Shown: positions 44,295-53,387 of the stretch, piece by piece
How positions within the stretch are numbered: the stretch's first letter is position 1
Layout of the letters: each line of letters starts with the position of its first letter
Assembly: GCA_902613755.1 (NCBI GenBank)
Contig: CACMIH010000002.1
Location: 1 to 64,000, forward strand
Direction: 5' to 3'
Length of the DNA stretch: 64,000 nucleotides
Source: an uncultured Pelagibacteraceae bacterium
GTDB lineage: Bacteria; Pseudomonadota; Alphaproteobacteria; Pelagibacterales; Pelagibacteraceae
Notes under the pieces: model-generated
The model's database searches: none
What the model was told of the DNA's origin: nothing
Seen by the model: only the letters and a program-made list of their open reading frames with translations
Translations under genes and position numbers: made by a program

Positions 44295-45037
44295 TATTTT
44301 ATTCTAGATACTTTTTTTACCTTTAGCTTGGCAGTTTTTTCAATTCTATTAATTGTTTCTATAATTGGCATAATAATTACTTTTCTTTCTGGACCATAAG
44401 CATGAATTAGCTGTTTAGAATTTAAACACATAGCAACATGACCTTTCCAAAAAATAATATCTCCTTTTTTAAATTTTCTTTTTTTTAAATTCTTTTTTGT
44501 ATATTTGATTTGATCTTTTGTATCTCTTGGATAAAACGAATTATTATAACAATAAAATATTTGCAATAAGGCTGAACAATCAATACCTTTAAATGTTTTT
44601 CCACCCCAAACATATTTTACATCGAGAAATTTTTTAAATATTTTTGTAAAATTATTTTCTTTATGGTTTATTTTTTTTATATCTGCTTTTTTAATCCATT
44701 TATTTTTTTCAATTTTTACGTAATTCTTATTTTGTTCAAATACAGATAATTTGGATGCAAGTGGAAGCCAACTGCTAGTTCCAATTCCAGGTTTTTTATA
44801 AATCTTTGCTTTTAGTGAACTGACTTTATATTTGGGGCTAAATTTTTCTTTATATCTTGAATTTTTTATAAACCCTTTATAATTATCAAATAAAGTTTTA
44901 ATTTTTATCCAGTTTTTATTTTTTGCTAATATTTTGAATTTTTCACCATGTATAATTTGTGAAGTTACCTCAGATCTTTTCGAGGGATTTTTGTAAATAT
45001 TCGAAAAATTACCTATGAAATAAAAATTATTTTGCAC
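44291..45037 (-). CDS. SH3b-domain NlpC/P60 peptidase, likely murein-peptide endopeptidase
   Basis: About 248 residues. Two bacterial SH3-like domains occupy residues about 5-62 and 68-122. An NlpC/P60 cysteine peptidase domain follows with C155 in KGIDCSALLQ, H201 in WKGHVAMC and H213 in LIHAYG (numbered from TTG 45040). There is no ATG nearby; the start is GTG 45037 or TTG 45040, both overlapping the permease gene. No signal peptide is seen, so a cytoplasmic place is likely, as for YkfC-type enzymes that cut L-Ala-gamma-D-Glu bonds of recycled murein peptides. The upstream AmpG-like permease supports that role. Confidence 0.88.
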   Translation of the reverse strand: MQNNFYFIGNFSNIYKNPSKRSEVTSQIIHGEKFKILAKNKNWIKIKTLFDNYKGFIKNSRYKEKFSPKYKVSSLKAKIYKKPGIGTSSWLPLASKLSVFEQNKNYVKIEKNKWIKKADIKKINHKENNFTKIFKKFLDVKYVWGGKTFKGIDCSALLQIFYCYNNSFYPRDTKDQIKYTKKNLKKRKFKKGDIIFWKGHVAMCLNSKQLIHAYGPERKVIIMPIIETINRIEKTAKLKVKKVSRIKY

Positions 45038-46403
45038 CAATTTTAATTTTGTTTTTAATTAACCACAAAAAAATTAATGATGGTATCACCATTATAGTCG
45101 TTAAAACAAAAAATGTTCCCCAATCTCCGTTTAACCAGTCAACTAGAGCTCCTGACGATGAAGCTAAAGTAGTACGACCAGCAGTGCCAATTGAAGCAAG
45201 CAATGCATATTGTGTGGCTGTATAAGTTCTATCAACTAGTAATGATATAAATGCAACAAATGCTACAGTTGCAAAAGCTGCTGTGATATCATCAGCTATA
45301 ACCGCAACTGCAAATAAAATTTCTGATTTTCCAGTCCATGCTAAAACTGCAAATAAAAGATTGGTTACAGCCATTAACCCACCTGCAAAGAACATAGTTT
45401 TAATTGTTCCAGCTCTCATGGCCATTACTCCACCCAACAAAGTAAATACAACTGTTGTTATCCAGCCAAGACCTTTTGAATAAATTGCAATTTGACCTTT
45501 GGAGAAACCGATTTCTTTATAAAAAACAATAGACATTCTTCCCATAAATGCCTCACCTATCTTAAACAAGAAAACAAATCCTAAAATTCCAGCTGCAATG
45601 GCAAAACCATTTTTTCTAAAAAAACTAATAATAGGTCCGCCTATAGTTCCTGTAATATAAGCGATAAAGTTTGTAATAATATTGCTAGATCCAAGTTTTC
45701 CTTCAATTAATTTGTCTGTTTCTCTCTGTTTTGCTTGTCTGTTTGTCTCAATAGGTTCATGAATAAACATTAATCCAATATTCATTAAAATTATTAAAAT
45801 ACCTAAAATTAAAAAAGTAGCTTGCCAGTAGTCAGCTACCCCAAGGTTTTCAAAAAATTCTGCCGTAAATAAAGCAACAACTCCACCTAATTTATAACCT
45901 GTCCACCAACCAACAACAGCCATGGCTGCGCCCGCAGCCATTGATTTTCCTTCATTTTCATTTATCTGTTCAATTCTTAATGCATCCACAGTTATATCTT
46001 GGGTTGCTGACGCGATAGCAATAATTAAACCTACAGTAATTAATAAAGCTAAATTTTCAGTTGGATTAATCACACTCCAAACAACAAGACTTAACAAAAT
46101 AATTAATTGCATCAAAACTATCCACCCTCTTCTATGACCTAATTTTTTTGTTAGTATTGGAATTTGAATTCTATCTATAATGGGAGCCCACAAATAATTG
46201 AAAGCGTATACTCCAAAAATTAAACCTGCCCATCCAATTGTTGATCTACTAAGACCTTCTTCTTTAAGCCAAAGACTTAAGCTACTTGCAATTAATACCC
46301 ATGGAAATCCACTTATTGCACCTAATAAAAGAATTCTTACCATTCGAATATCTTTATAAACTGCAAGAGAATCAAGCCATGTTTGTTTCTTTGTTTCAGA
46401 CAT
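45027..46403 (-). CDS. ampG: AmpG-like MFS permease, probable muropeptide importer
   Basis: A major-facilitator protein of 458 residues with about twelve hydrophobic segments. The N-terminal GAISGFPWVLIASSLSLWLKEEGLSRSTIGWAG and the APIIDRIQIPILTKKLGHRRGWIVLMQ loop are AmpG signatures. SATQDITVDALRIE is also typical. The start is ATG 46403, set by the ribosome site GGAGAA nine bases upstream that overlaps the end of trkH. AmpG imports anhydro-muropeptides for cell-wall recycling; the adjacent NlpC/P60 peptidase fits. The exact substrate is inferred. Confidence 0.88.
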   Translation of the reverse strand: MSETKKQTWLDSLAVYKDIRMVRILLLGAISGFPWVLIASSLSLWLKEEGLSRSTIGWAGLIFGVYAFNYLWAPIIDRIQIPILTKKLGHRRGWIVLMQLIILLSLVVWSVINPTENLALLITVGLIIAIASATQDITVDALRIEQINENEGKSMAAGAAMAVVGWWTGYKLGGVVALFTAEFFENLGVADYWQATFLILGILIILMNIGLMFIHEPIETNRQAKQRETDKLIEGKLGSSNIITNFIAYITGTIGGPIISFFRKNGFAIAAGILGFVFLFKIGEAFMGRMSIVFYKEIGFSKGQIAIYSKGLGWITTVVFTLLGGVMAMRAGTIKTMFFAGGLMAVTNLLFAVLAWTGKSEILFAVAVIADDITAAFATVAFVAFISLLVDRTYTATQYALLASIGTAGRTTLASSSGALVDWLNGDWGTFFVLTTIMVIPSLIFLWLIKNKIKIGAK

Positions 46404-46405
46404 AA

Positions 46406-47845
46406 TTAATTTCTCCAAAAAGATGGTAAGAACAATACTAATATTGCAAACAACTCAAGTCTACCTAAAATCATACCTACAGTTAAGATCCATTTAGAAA
46501 TATCGGGCAAAGATGAAAAATCTCCATTAGGACCGATAATAGGACCTAAACCAGGACCAACATTTGATATTGATGTTGCCGCTCCAGAGATAGCAGTTAT
46601 AAAATCAAGACCAGTTAATGATAATAATGCAGCTAAAATAAAAAAAATAACAAAGTAAAAATAAATAAATGAAATTATTGATGCAATAAATTTATCATCA
46701 ACAGATCCTTGATCGTATTTAATTACAAATATTCCCTTGGGATATATAATTTTTTTTAATTGATTTAATATAAATAAATATAGAATTTGAATTCTAAAAA
46801 TTTTAACACCACAAGTAGTTGATCCAGCACAGCCCCCAATAAACATTAATGCAAGAAATATTGTTATAGGAAAACTTCCCCAACCGTCGAATTCAGCATT
46901 TACATAACCTGTTCCAGTCAATATTGAAATTGTATTAAAAAAAATAGATCTTAAACTAAAGTTTCCGTTATTATTAAATAATAAATAAATTGATAATATA
47001 ATAATGCTTATAATTATTATTTTAATAAATGTTCTGATTTGAATATCGTTTAAAAATATTTTTTTATTACCACTAATAAATTTAATATATGCAATAAATG
47101 GAATACTTCCTAAAATTATAAAAATCATCGATGATATTTCTATAAGAACACTGTCAAAATATCCGATAGATTGATTATAATTAGAAAATCCACCTGTAGC
47201 TATGGTAGTCATAGAATGAGTTAAACTATCAAATTTTCCCATTCCAAATACCCAATATGATAATGCACAAAGAGCAGTTAGGCCTGAATAAATATAAATA
47301 AGTCTTAAAGCTATTTCTTTTGATTTAGGAAGAATTTTTTCAGATGAGTCGTTGCTAGAAATTTTAAATAATTGCATACCACCAACATTCATTATAGGCA
47401 TCAGGGTAATTGCCATAACAATTATACCAATACCCCCCAACCATTGAAGTATTGCTCTCCATAATAGAATACCTTTTGGCGTATTCTCTAAGTCAGAAAT
47501 AATTGTTGATCCAGTTGTTGTAATACCAGACATACTTTCAAAAAAAGCATCAGTAATTGAAAGTTCAATAGTCGAAAATATAAATGGTAAAGATCCAAAA
47601 ATAGCAATACTTAACCATGACAAGGCAGTTAATAAAAATGCTTGTTGCAAATTTAATTTTTTGTCGTGGTCTAGATTTGAAAGAAAAAATAATGATCCAA
47701 AAATTATAGTAACAATAGATGCACCAAAAAATGAAGAATCTATTTCTGAATAAATAAATTGAGCAATTATAGGGATGAACATTGAGATCCCTAAAATTAT
47801 TTGCAAAATTCCTAGTGTAAAAAAAACAGTTTTATAATTAGACAT
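46406..47845 (-). CDS. trkH: Trk-type potassium uptake membrane protein
   Basis: A polytopic membrane protein of 479 residues in the TrkH/KtrB family. The selectivity-filter repeats appear as SMSGITTTGSTI near residue 105, SMTTIATGGFSNYNQSIG, SILTGTGYVNAEFDGW and the last ATSISNVGPGLGPIIG. The FIGGCAGSTTCGVKIFR stretch is conserved. It forms the ion pore and normally works with the cytoplasmic regulator TrkA, which is not in this window. Its stop lies within the leader of the AmpG-like gene. Confidence 0.95.
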   Translation of the reverse strand: MSNYKTVFFTLGILQIILGISMFIPIIAQFIYSEIDSSFFGASIVTIIFGSLFFLSNLDHDKKLNLQQAFLLTALSWLSIAIFGSLPFIFSTIELSITDAFFESMSGITTTGSTIISDLENTPKGILLWRAILQWLGGIGIIVMAITLMPIMNVGGMQLFKISSNDSSEKILPKSKEIALRLIYIYSGLTALCALSYWVFGMGKFDSLTHSMTTIATGGFSNYNQSIGYFDSVLIEISSMIFIILGSIPFIAYIKFISGNKKIFLNDIQIRTFIKIIIISIIILSIYLLFNNNGNFSLRSIFFNTISILTGTGYVNAEFDGWGSFPITIFLALMFIGGCAGSTTCGVKIFRIQILYLFILNQLKKIIYPKGIFVIKYDQGSVDDKFIASIISFIYFYFVIFFILAALLSLTGLDFITAISGAATSISNVGPGLGPIIGPNGDFSSLPDISKWILTVGMILGRLELFAILVLFLPSFWRN

Positions 47846-47936
47846 TTTGAAAGAACATTATTTTATGGTAAATAAATTTCAACTCTATAAGAATTAATAA
47901 AATCGCCAATTTAAGATTTTTATAAAAGATATATTC

Positions 47937-49499
47937 GTGATTAAAAAAGAAATATTAGACAAAACAAGTGCTTGGCCTTTTGTTGAAGCAAAAAAAATGC
48001 TTCGTGAGAGAAAATCATTTATTGATAAAAAAGGTAAAATTACTCTTCAAACAGGATATGGCCCAAGTGGCCTTCCTCATATTGGAACATTTGGAGAAGT
48101 TGCAAGGACCTCAATGATGGTTAATGCTTTAAAGCAACTTACAGATTTACCAGCAGAAATAATTACTTTCTCTGATGATATGGATGGTCTAAGAAAAGTT
48201 CCTGATAATGTTCCTAATCAGGAATTGCTAAATAAAAATCTACATAAACCATTAACACAAGTTCCAGATCCATTTGAAAAATTTGCAAGTTTTGGAGAAC
48301 ATAATAATGAAATGTTAAAAGATTTTTTAAATAGTTTTAATTTTAAATACAGCTTTAAAAGCTCAACATCTTTATACAAAGGTGGTTTTTTCAACCCAAC
48401 TTTAAAAATTATTTTAGAAAATTATGATGGTATAATGAATATTATACTTCCAACTTTAGGTAAAGATCGTCAACAAACTTACTGTCCTTTTTTACCTATT
48501 TGTCCAGATACAGGTCATGTTCTCGAAATTCCAGTTATAGAAATTGATAAAAAAAATTCTAAAATAATTTTTGATAATAAGGGTAAAAAATTAGAATCTA
48601 GTATTTTGGATGGAAATTGTAAATTACAATGGAAAGTTGATTGGGCAATGAGATGGTATGCTCTAGATATAGATTTTGAAATGTATGGAAAAGACCTTAT
48701 TGAGAGTTCAATTTTATCAACTAAAATTATAAATTTAATCGGTAAAAAACATCCATCTGGATTTGCATATGAATTATTTCTTGATGAAAAGGGTGAAAAA
48801 ATTTCAAAATCTAAAGGAAATGGTATTACCATCGACCAGTGGTTAAAATATGCTTCACCTGAAAGCTTATCTTTATACATGTATCAAAATCCAAAAAGAG
48901 CTAAAAAACTTTATAATGAAATAGTGCCAAAAGCTGTAGATGAGTACCTAGATAGTATTGAAAAATCAAAAAAACAAACAGAACAGCAATTGGTAATGAA
49001 TCCTGTTTGGCATGTTCATAATGGCAATATTCCAAAAGAAGAAATGATTATGTCTTTTTCTATGTTGTTGAATTTAGTTGAGACAAGCAATGCTGATAAC
49101 AAAGATTTATTATGGAAGTTTGTTAAAAAATATAAATCTAACATTCATGAAAAGAACTTTCCAATTTTTGGTGGACTAGTTGGTTATGCAATCAAGTATT
49201 TTAATGATGTTATTAAGGCTCAAAAAAAATATAAAAATCCATCTGAAAATGAAAAATTAGCTCTACAAGCTTTAGTTAAAACTTTAGAACAATGTAATGA
49301 TCAGATGTCTCCTGAGGATATACAAACATTAATATATTCAACAGGTAAAGAGAATGGGTATGCAGAAAACTTAAGAGATTGGTTTAAATTAATTTATGAA
49401 GTGGTATTTGGAGATGAAAATGGACCTAGAATGGGTTTTTTTATAAGTTTTTTCGGTGTTAACGAAACAAAAGAGTTAATAATTAGTAAATTGAAATAA
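47937..49499 (+). CDS. lysS: Lysyl-tRNA synthetase, class I
   Basis: A class I LysRS of 520 residues, the type found in archaea and many alphaproteobacteria, unrelated to class II LysS of E. coli. The HIGH-type motif is GYGPSGLPHIGTFGE near residues 39-53, and the KMSKS-type motif is KISKSKGNG near residue 288. TFSDDMDGLRKVPDN is also characteristic. It starts at GTG 47937, 91 bases from the divergent trkH. Its last base overlaps the pyrD start. Confidence 0.95.
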   Translation: MIKKEILDKTSAWPFVEAKKMLRERKSFIDKKGKITLQTGYGPSGLPHIGTFGEVARTSMMVNALKQLTDLPAEIITFSDDMDGLRKVPDNVPNQELLNKNLHKPLTQVPDPFEKFASFGEHNNEMLKDFLNSFNFKYSFKSSTSLYKGGFFNPTLKIILENYDGIMNIILPTLGKDRQQTYCPFLPICPDTGHVLEIPVIEIDKKNSKIIFDNKGKKLESSILDGNCKLQWKVDWAMRWYALDIDFEMYGKDLIESSILSTKIINLIGKKHPSGFAYELFLDEKGEKISKSKGNGITIDQWLKYASPESLSLYMYQNPKRAKKLYNEIVPKAVDEYLDSIEKSKKQTEQQLVMNPVWHVHNGNIPKEEMIMSFSMLLNLVETSNADNKDLLWKFVKKYKSNIHEKNFPIFGGLVGYAIKYFNDVIKAQKKYKNPSENEKLALQALVKTLEQCNDQMSPEDIQTLIYSTGKENGYAENLRDWFKLIYEVVFGDENGPRMGFFISFFGVNETKELIISKLK

Positions 49500-50551
49500 T
49501 GTATTCAAATTTAAGATCATTAATATTTAAAATAGATCCTGAAAGAGCACATTTTTTAGCAATTCAATCACTCAAACTTAATTTAGTTTCAAATATATTT
49601 GATGAAAACAAAAATGACCCTATTTTAAAAACAAAACTATTTAATCAAAATCTTGATAATCCCATAGGTATTGCAGCAGGTTTCGATAAGAATGCCGAGG
49701 TATACAACCCTTTATTTAAGTTGGGTTTTGGATTTGTTGAAGTAGGTACGGTTACACCATTAAAACAATATGGGAATGAAAAACCAAGAGTGTTTAGATT
49801 GGTAGAAGATCAAGCATTAATTAATAGGTTAGGTTTTAACAACCATGGATCAGATACGATATTAAGCAGAATAAAATCTAATAAAAAACTAGGTGTATTA
49901 GGTGTAAACGTAGGTCCAAACAAAGATTCTAACGATAGATTGAATGATTATCTAATTGGATTAGAAAAATTTTCTGAAGTTGCAGATTATATCACAATTA
50001 ATATTTCTTCACCAAATACTGAAAATCTTAGAAATTTTCATGAAGAGAATAAATTAAAAGAATTATTAAAATCTGTCTCAGAGAAAAAAAAACAATTAAA
50101 ATCTGAAATTCCTGTAGCTGTAAAGATTTCACCAGATATAAGCGAAAATCAAATTGACTTAATTTCAGAAATACTTTTAGAAAATGAAATAAGCGCAATA
50201 ATAATTTCAAATACTTCTGAAGCTTCTCGGGAAACACTTCAAAATATACAGAGACATCAAAAAGGTGGTTTATCTGGAAAACCTATTGAAAAAAAATCAA
50301 ATCTTTTAATAAGTAAGTTCTACAATTTAATTAAAGGTAAAATTAAAATAATTGGAGTGGGCGGCATTGACTCAGGTAAAGCAGCCTATGATAAGTTTTT
50401 ATTAGGAGCAGATTATGTTCAGTTGTATACCGGCATGGTATTTCAAGGACCTAATATTGCTGGTATGATTAAAAAAGACCTAAAAGAATTACTAATAAGA
50501 GATGGTGTCAAAAATTTCACAGAAATAGTTGGAAATAAAACTGTTTCTTAA
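49499..50551 (+). CDS. pyrD: Dihydroorotate dehydrogenase (quinone), class 2
   Basis: PyrD oxidises dihydroorotate to orotate in pyrimidine synthesis and passes electrons to quinone at the membrane. The N-terminal helix region ([20 protein letters not shown]) marks class 2. [34 protein letters not shown], the catalytic serine in [11 protein letters not shown] and [27 protein letters not shown] follow. Length 350. It lies one base into the lysS stop. Confidence 0.97.
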   Translation: MYSNLRSLIFKIDPERAHFLAIQSLKLNLVSNIFDENKNDPILKTKLFNQNLDNPIGIAAGFDKNAEVYNPLFKLGFGFVEVGTVTPLKQYGNEKPRVFRLVEDQALINRLGFNNHGSDTILSRIKSNKKLGVLGVNVGPNKDSNDRLNDYLIGLEKFSEVADYITINISSPNTENLRNFHEENKLKELLKSVSEKKKQLKSEIPVAVKISPDISENQIDLISEILLENEISAIIISNTSEASRETLQNIQRHQKGGLSGKPIEKKSNLLISKFYNLIKGKIKIIGVGGIDSGKAAYDKFLLGADYVQLYTGMVFQGPNIAGMIKKDLKELLIRDGVKNFTEIVGNKTVS

Positions 50552-50562
50552 ATGTATTAAAC

Positions 50563-50591
50563 TTGACGCATTCAATATCTCCCCTTATATA
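50563..50591 (+). promoter_or_regulatory. Sigma70-type promoter for rpmB, near-leaderless
   Basis: TTGACG (50563-50568) is followed after exactly 17 bases by TATATA (50586-50591). Initiation would fall near 50598, only about six bases before the rpmB ATG at 50604. There is no Shine-Dalgarno sequence between them. Confidence 0.6.
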
Positions 50592-50603
50592 GGCACTGTT
50601 ATT

Positions 50604-50915
50604 ATGTCAAAAAAATGCGAACTTACCGGTAAAATTCCAATGAAAGGTCATAATGTTAGTCATGCTAACAACAAGACTAAAAGAAGATTTTTACCTAACC
50701 TAAAAAAAGTAAAATTTACAAGTGAGCTTACTGGAAGAAGTTTAAAACTTACTGTAAGTAACTCAGGTGTAAGGTCAGTTGACAAAAAAGGTAGTTTTGA
50801 TGAATTTTTAAAAACTGTTAAAAATAAAAATTTATCTCCTAGATTAAAAAAGTTAAAAAAAGTTGTTTTAATTAAATCCCCTTTTAAAAAGAAACCTGTA
50901 GCTAAATCAGCTTAA
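50604..50915 (+). CDS. rpmB: Large ribosomal subunit protein L28
   Basis: L28 is a component of the 50S subunit. The true start is the ATG at 50604, giving [33 protein letters not shown], the exact family N-terminus; an open frame extends upstream to 50529 but that part lacks similarity to L28 and contains the promoter. The protein has 103 residues, normal for alphaproteobacteria, with a basic C-terminus. Its stop shares one base with the next start. Confidence 0.96.
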   Translation: MSKKCELTGKIPMKGHNVSHANNKTKRRFLPNLKKVKFTSELTGRSLKLTVSNSGVRSVDKKGSFDEFLKTVKNKNLSPRLKKLKKVVLIKSPFKKKPVAKSA

Positions 50916-51469
50916 TGAACAAATTATTTATCACCCTGTCAATAATGATGGGGGTTGTTGTACTATCTTCTAATTATTTAGTTCAGTTCCCAATCAACTA
51001 TTTTGGATTAAATGAGATTTTAACTTATGGAGCTTTTAGTTACCCAATAGCTTTTTTAATAACAGATTTAGCAAATAGGTCGTATGGAAAATTATTAGCA
51101 AGGCAAATTGTATATTTGGGCTTTTTAATAGGAATTATATTTACATTGTTATTCTCAACTGATTTTGCAGATTTAATCTCGGTTAGAATTGCAATTGGAT
51201 CAGGGGTTGCATTTATTACTGCTCAATTGTTGGACATTCAAATTTTTGATCGATTAAGAAAAAAAGAGTGGTTTGTTGCACCACTTACTTCATCTTTGAT
51301 TGGATCAACAGTTGATACATTTTTATTTTTTTCAATATCATTTTATGCAACAGGGGTACCTTGGGTTACTTTATCTCTTGGAGATTTAGCGGTAAAAATT
51401 TTAGTTGCTATAATAATGTTGATACCATTCAGAATTTTATTGAAAATTATTAAACCAATTAAAGTTTAA
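50915..51469 (+). CDS. yhhQ: Queuosine precursor transporter (YhhQ/DUF165 family)
   Basis: An integral membrane protein of 184 residues with about five or six hydrophobic segments. SNYLVQFPINYFGLNEILTYGAFSYPIAFLITDLANRSYG matches the YhhQ family, and GSGVAFITAQLLDIQIFDRLR and SSLIGSTVDTFLFFSISFY are further family motifs. YhhQ imports 7-cyano-7-deazaguanine or related queuosine precursors. It overlaps rpmB by one base and shares TTAA 51466-51469 with the convergent speB stop. Confidence 0.88.
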   Translation: MNKLFITLSIMMGVVVLSSNYLVQFPINYFGLNEILTYGAFSYPIAFLITDLANRSYGKLLARQIVYLGFLIGIIFTLLFSTDFADLISVRIAIGSGVAFITAQLLDIQIFDRLRKKEWFVAPLTSSLIGSTVDTFLFFSISFYATGVPWVTLSLGDLAVKILVAIIMLIPFRILLKIIKPIKV

Positions 51470-52341
51470 TATAAAAATTTATAAGACAAAATTTTATAAG
51501 CTAATTTTGCAACAAGAAAATTATAAGAATTAAATCCTTTAATTGGAGATAGCTCATTAATATCTGCACCAACAATTTTTGAGTTTTTTGCTGCAATTCT
51601 TATTATATCCAATGTTTCATCCCACAAAAGCCCTCCTGGTTCAGGTGTACCAGTTGCAGGCATAATGCTTGAATCTAGTCCGTCTACATCAAATGTAAGA
51701 TAAACAGTTTTATTTTTAATTAGTTTTTTAAATTTAGACAAATTCCATTTTTTTTTATCTTTTGCCCAAAATATATTTATTCTTGAAGAATTCTTTTTTA
51801 AAAATGGAATTTCACTTTCTGAGATGTTTCTTATCCCAAATGAAATTAAAGAAACATTTTTATAATCCAGACATCTTCTAATTGCTGAGGCATGTGAAAA
51901 TTTCTCTCCATTATAGCTTTGACGTAAATCTGCATGGGCGTCAAAATGCAAGAGGCAAATGTTTTTATATTTTTTAGTAAAAGGAACAATACATCCAGGT
52001 GTTATTGAATGTTCTCCTCCTAAAGTCATTGGGAAAAGTTTTTTATCTAAAATCTCCTTATTAATTTTTGAGATTTTATTCAGGGCTTTTTTAATATTTT
52101 TGTCTATTTTAAATGGTTTTAAAGTTTTAATACCTATTTTCTTATAAGGTTCACAGTTAAGTTCTTCATCATATAGCTCAACTTGATGAGATGCTTTTAT
52201 AATTTCTTTAGGTCCATTTTTTGTTCCTCCTCCATAACTGACAGTTTTTTCTAATCCAAATGGAACAATTACAGCTTTTTCTTTAAAGCTAAACTTATTA
52301 TCAATTCCTAAAAATCCGTTTTTATTTAAGAGATATTTCAA
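51466..52341 (-). CDS. speB: Agmatinase/arginase family ureohydrolase
   Basis: A binuclear manganese ureohydrolase of 291 residues. The metal-binding motifs are complete: GGEHSITPG, LHFDAHADLRQ, and FDVDGLDSSIMPATGTPEPGG. Agmatinase would give putrescine from agmatine; arginase would give ornithine for the decarboxylase encoded upstream. The substrate cannot be decided by eye, though the SpeB-like spacing favours agmatinase. It lies two bases downstream of the deoxyhypusine-synthase-like gene. Confidence 0.9.
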   Translation of the reverse strand: MKYLLNKNGFLGIDNKFSFKEKAVIVPFGLEKTVSYGGGTKNGPKEIIKASHQVELYDEELNCEPYKKIGIKTLKPFKIDKNIKKALNKISKINKEILDKKLFPMTLGGEHSITPGCIVPFTKKYKNICLLHFDAHADLRQSYNGEKFSHASAIRRCLDYKNVSLISFGIRNISESEIPFLKKNSSRINIFWAKDKKKWNLSKFKKLIKNKTVYLTFDVDGLDSSIMPATGTPEPGGLLWDETLDIIRIAAKNSKIVGADINELSPIKGFNSYNFLVAKLAYKILSYKFLY

Positions 52342-52343
52342 TT

Positions 52344-53387
52344 TTATTTAAAAATTTTTGTAAAGTTTTTTCTTGTTCTATTTTTCCACTCACCTTTATG
52401 ATAAGCATCACTAGCAATTAATGGCAAAACACTAGTTGCTTCTGCAAACACCATCTGTTCTTTCGTAATATCTACTTTGCCCCATGAGCTTGCTTCTTTT
52501 AATGTGGAGCTGCTACATGCACCGTCTCTACTATCAGCAACAGTAATTTGAACAGCATATTTATGCATGTCTACATCTTTTCCTAATAGTTCAGCACAAA
52601 TAACAGTATCTTGAATAAAGTTTTTAGGCACACCACCACCAATCATAAATAATCCAGAACCTTTAGATTTGATTTTAATTTCTGTTAGTTCTCTAAATTC
52701 TCTAACTGAGTCTATGGTCATATGTTTTTTTGGATTTTGTTCTTGATGCATAACTAACCCGAATCCTGCGCTCGAGTCTGTAAATGCAGGGCAGAAAATA
52801 GGAACATTCTTGTCAAAAGCGGTTTCAATTAAAGAGTCTTTTTTCTTTGAGTTATTTTTTAAATATTTTCCCATTTCATAAATGAACTCTCTTGAAGTAT
52901 AGCTTCTCGCCTCTAGGTTATTAGCGATTTCACATATTATTTTATCACACATTTGGAGCTCTTCTTCATCTATGTAGGTATCGTAAATTCTATCGATATA
53001 GTTGTCCCTCAGCTCAGTATCATCTTGAAATTGTGAACCTTGATAATGTTTAAAACCAAGAGCTTCAAAAAAATCCATATCTACTATAGAAGCACCTGTT
53101 GCAACAATTGCATCCACCATATTATATTTAACTAAATCTTTATAAATATTCATACATCCAGCTGCCGAAGTAGAGCCTGCTAAGGTAAGGAAAATTGTAC
53201 AATCTTTATCTTTAAGCATCTCGTTATAAATATTAGCAGCATTAGCTGTTTCTCTAGAAACAAATGACATTTTTTCCATTGAGGATATAATTTTTCTACT
53301 ATCAAAAGAAGTTATATCGATGTGTTCAACAGGATTTTTTAAGAAATCTCTTTTACTGTTATGACCTGGATTTTTTTGACTCGACAT
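52344..53387 (-). CDS. Deoxyhypusine-synthase-like polyamine aminobutyltransferase
   Basis: A 347-residue homologue of deoxyhypusine synthase. The catalytic lysine of the family (K329 in human DHS) is kept as K304 in EASSWGKVDI. TLAGSTSAAGCMN, VDAIVATGASIVDMDFFEALG, CPAFTDSSAGFG and VADSRDGACSSSTLKE belong to the NAD and substrate sites. Bacteria lack the eIF5A substrate of the eukaryotic enzyme, so a free diamine is the likely acceptor, giving homospermidine or a related triamine. The flanking ornithine decarboxylase and agmatinase-family genes support polyamine synthesis. It shares one base with the decarboxylase gene. Confidence 0.9.
   Translation of the reverse strand: MSSQKNPGHNSKRDFLKNPVEHIDITSFDSRKIISSMEKMSFVSRETANAANIYNEMLKDKDCTIFLTLAGSTSAAGCMNIYKDLVKYNMVDAIVATGASIVDMDFFEALGFKHYQGSQFQDDTELRDNYIDRIYDTYIDEEELQMCDKIICEIANNLEARSYTSREFIYEMGKYLKNNSKKKDSLIETAFDKNVPIFCPAFTDSSAGFGLVMHQEQNPKKHMTIDSVREFRELTEIKIKSKGSGLFMIGGGVPKNFIQDTVICAELLGKDVDMHKYAVQITVADSRDGACSSSTLKEASSWGKVDITKEQMVFAEATSVLPLIASDAYHKGEWKNRTRKNFTKIFK

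Noticed and set aside
50529-50603. 25-residue N-terminal extension of L28
   Set aside because: The extension has no L28 similarity, overlaps the end of pyrD and contains a near-consensus promoter. MSKKCELTG at 50604 is the family start.
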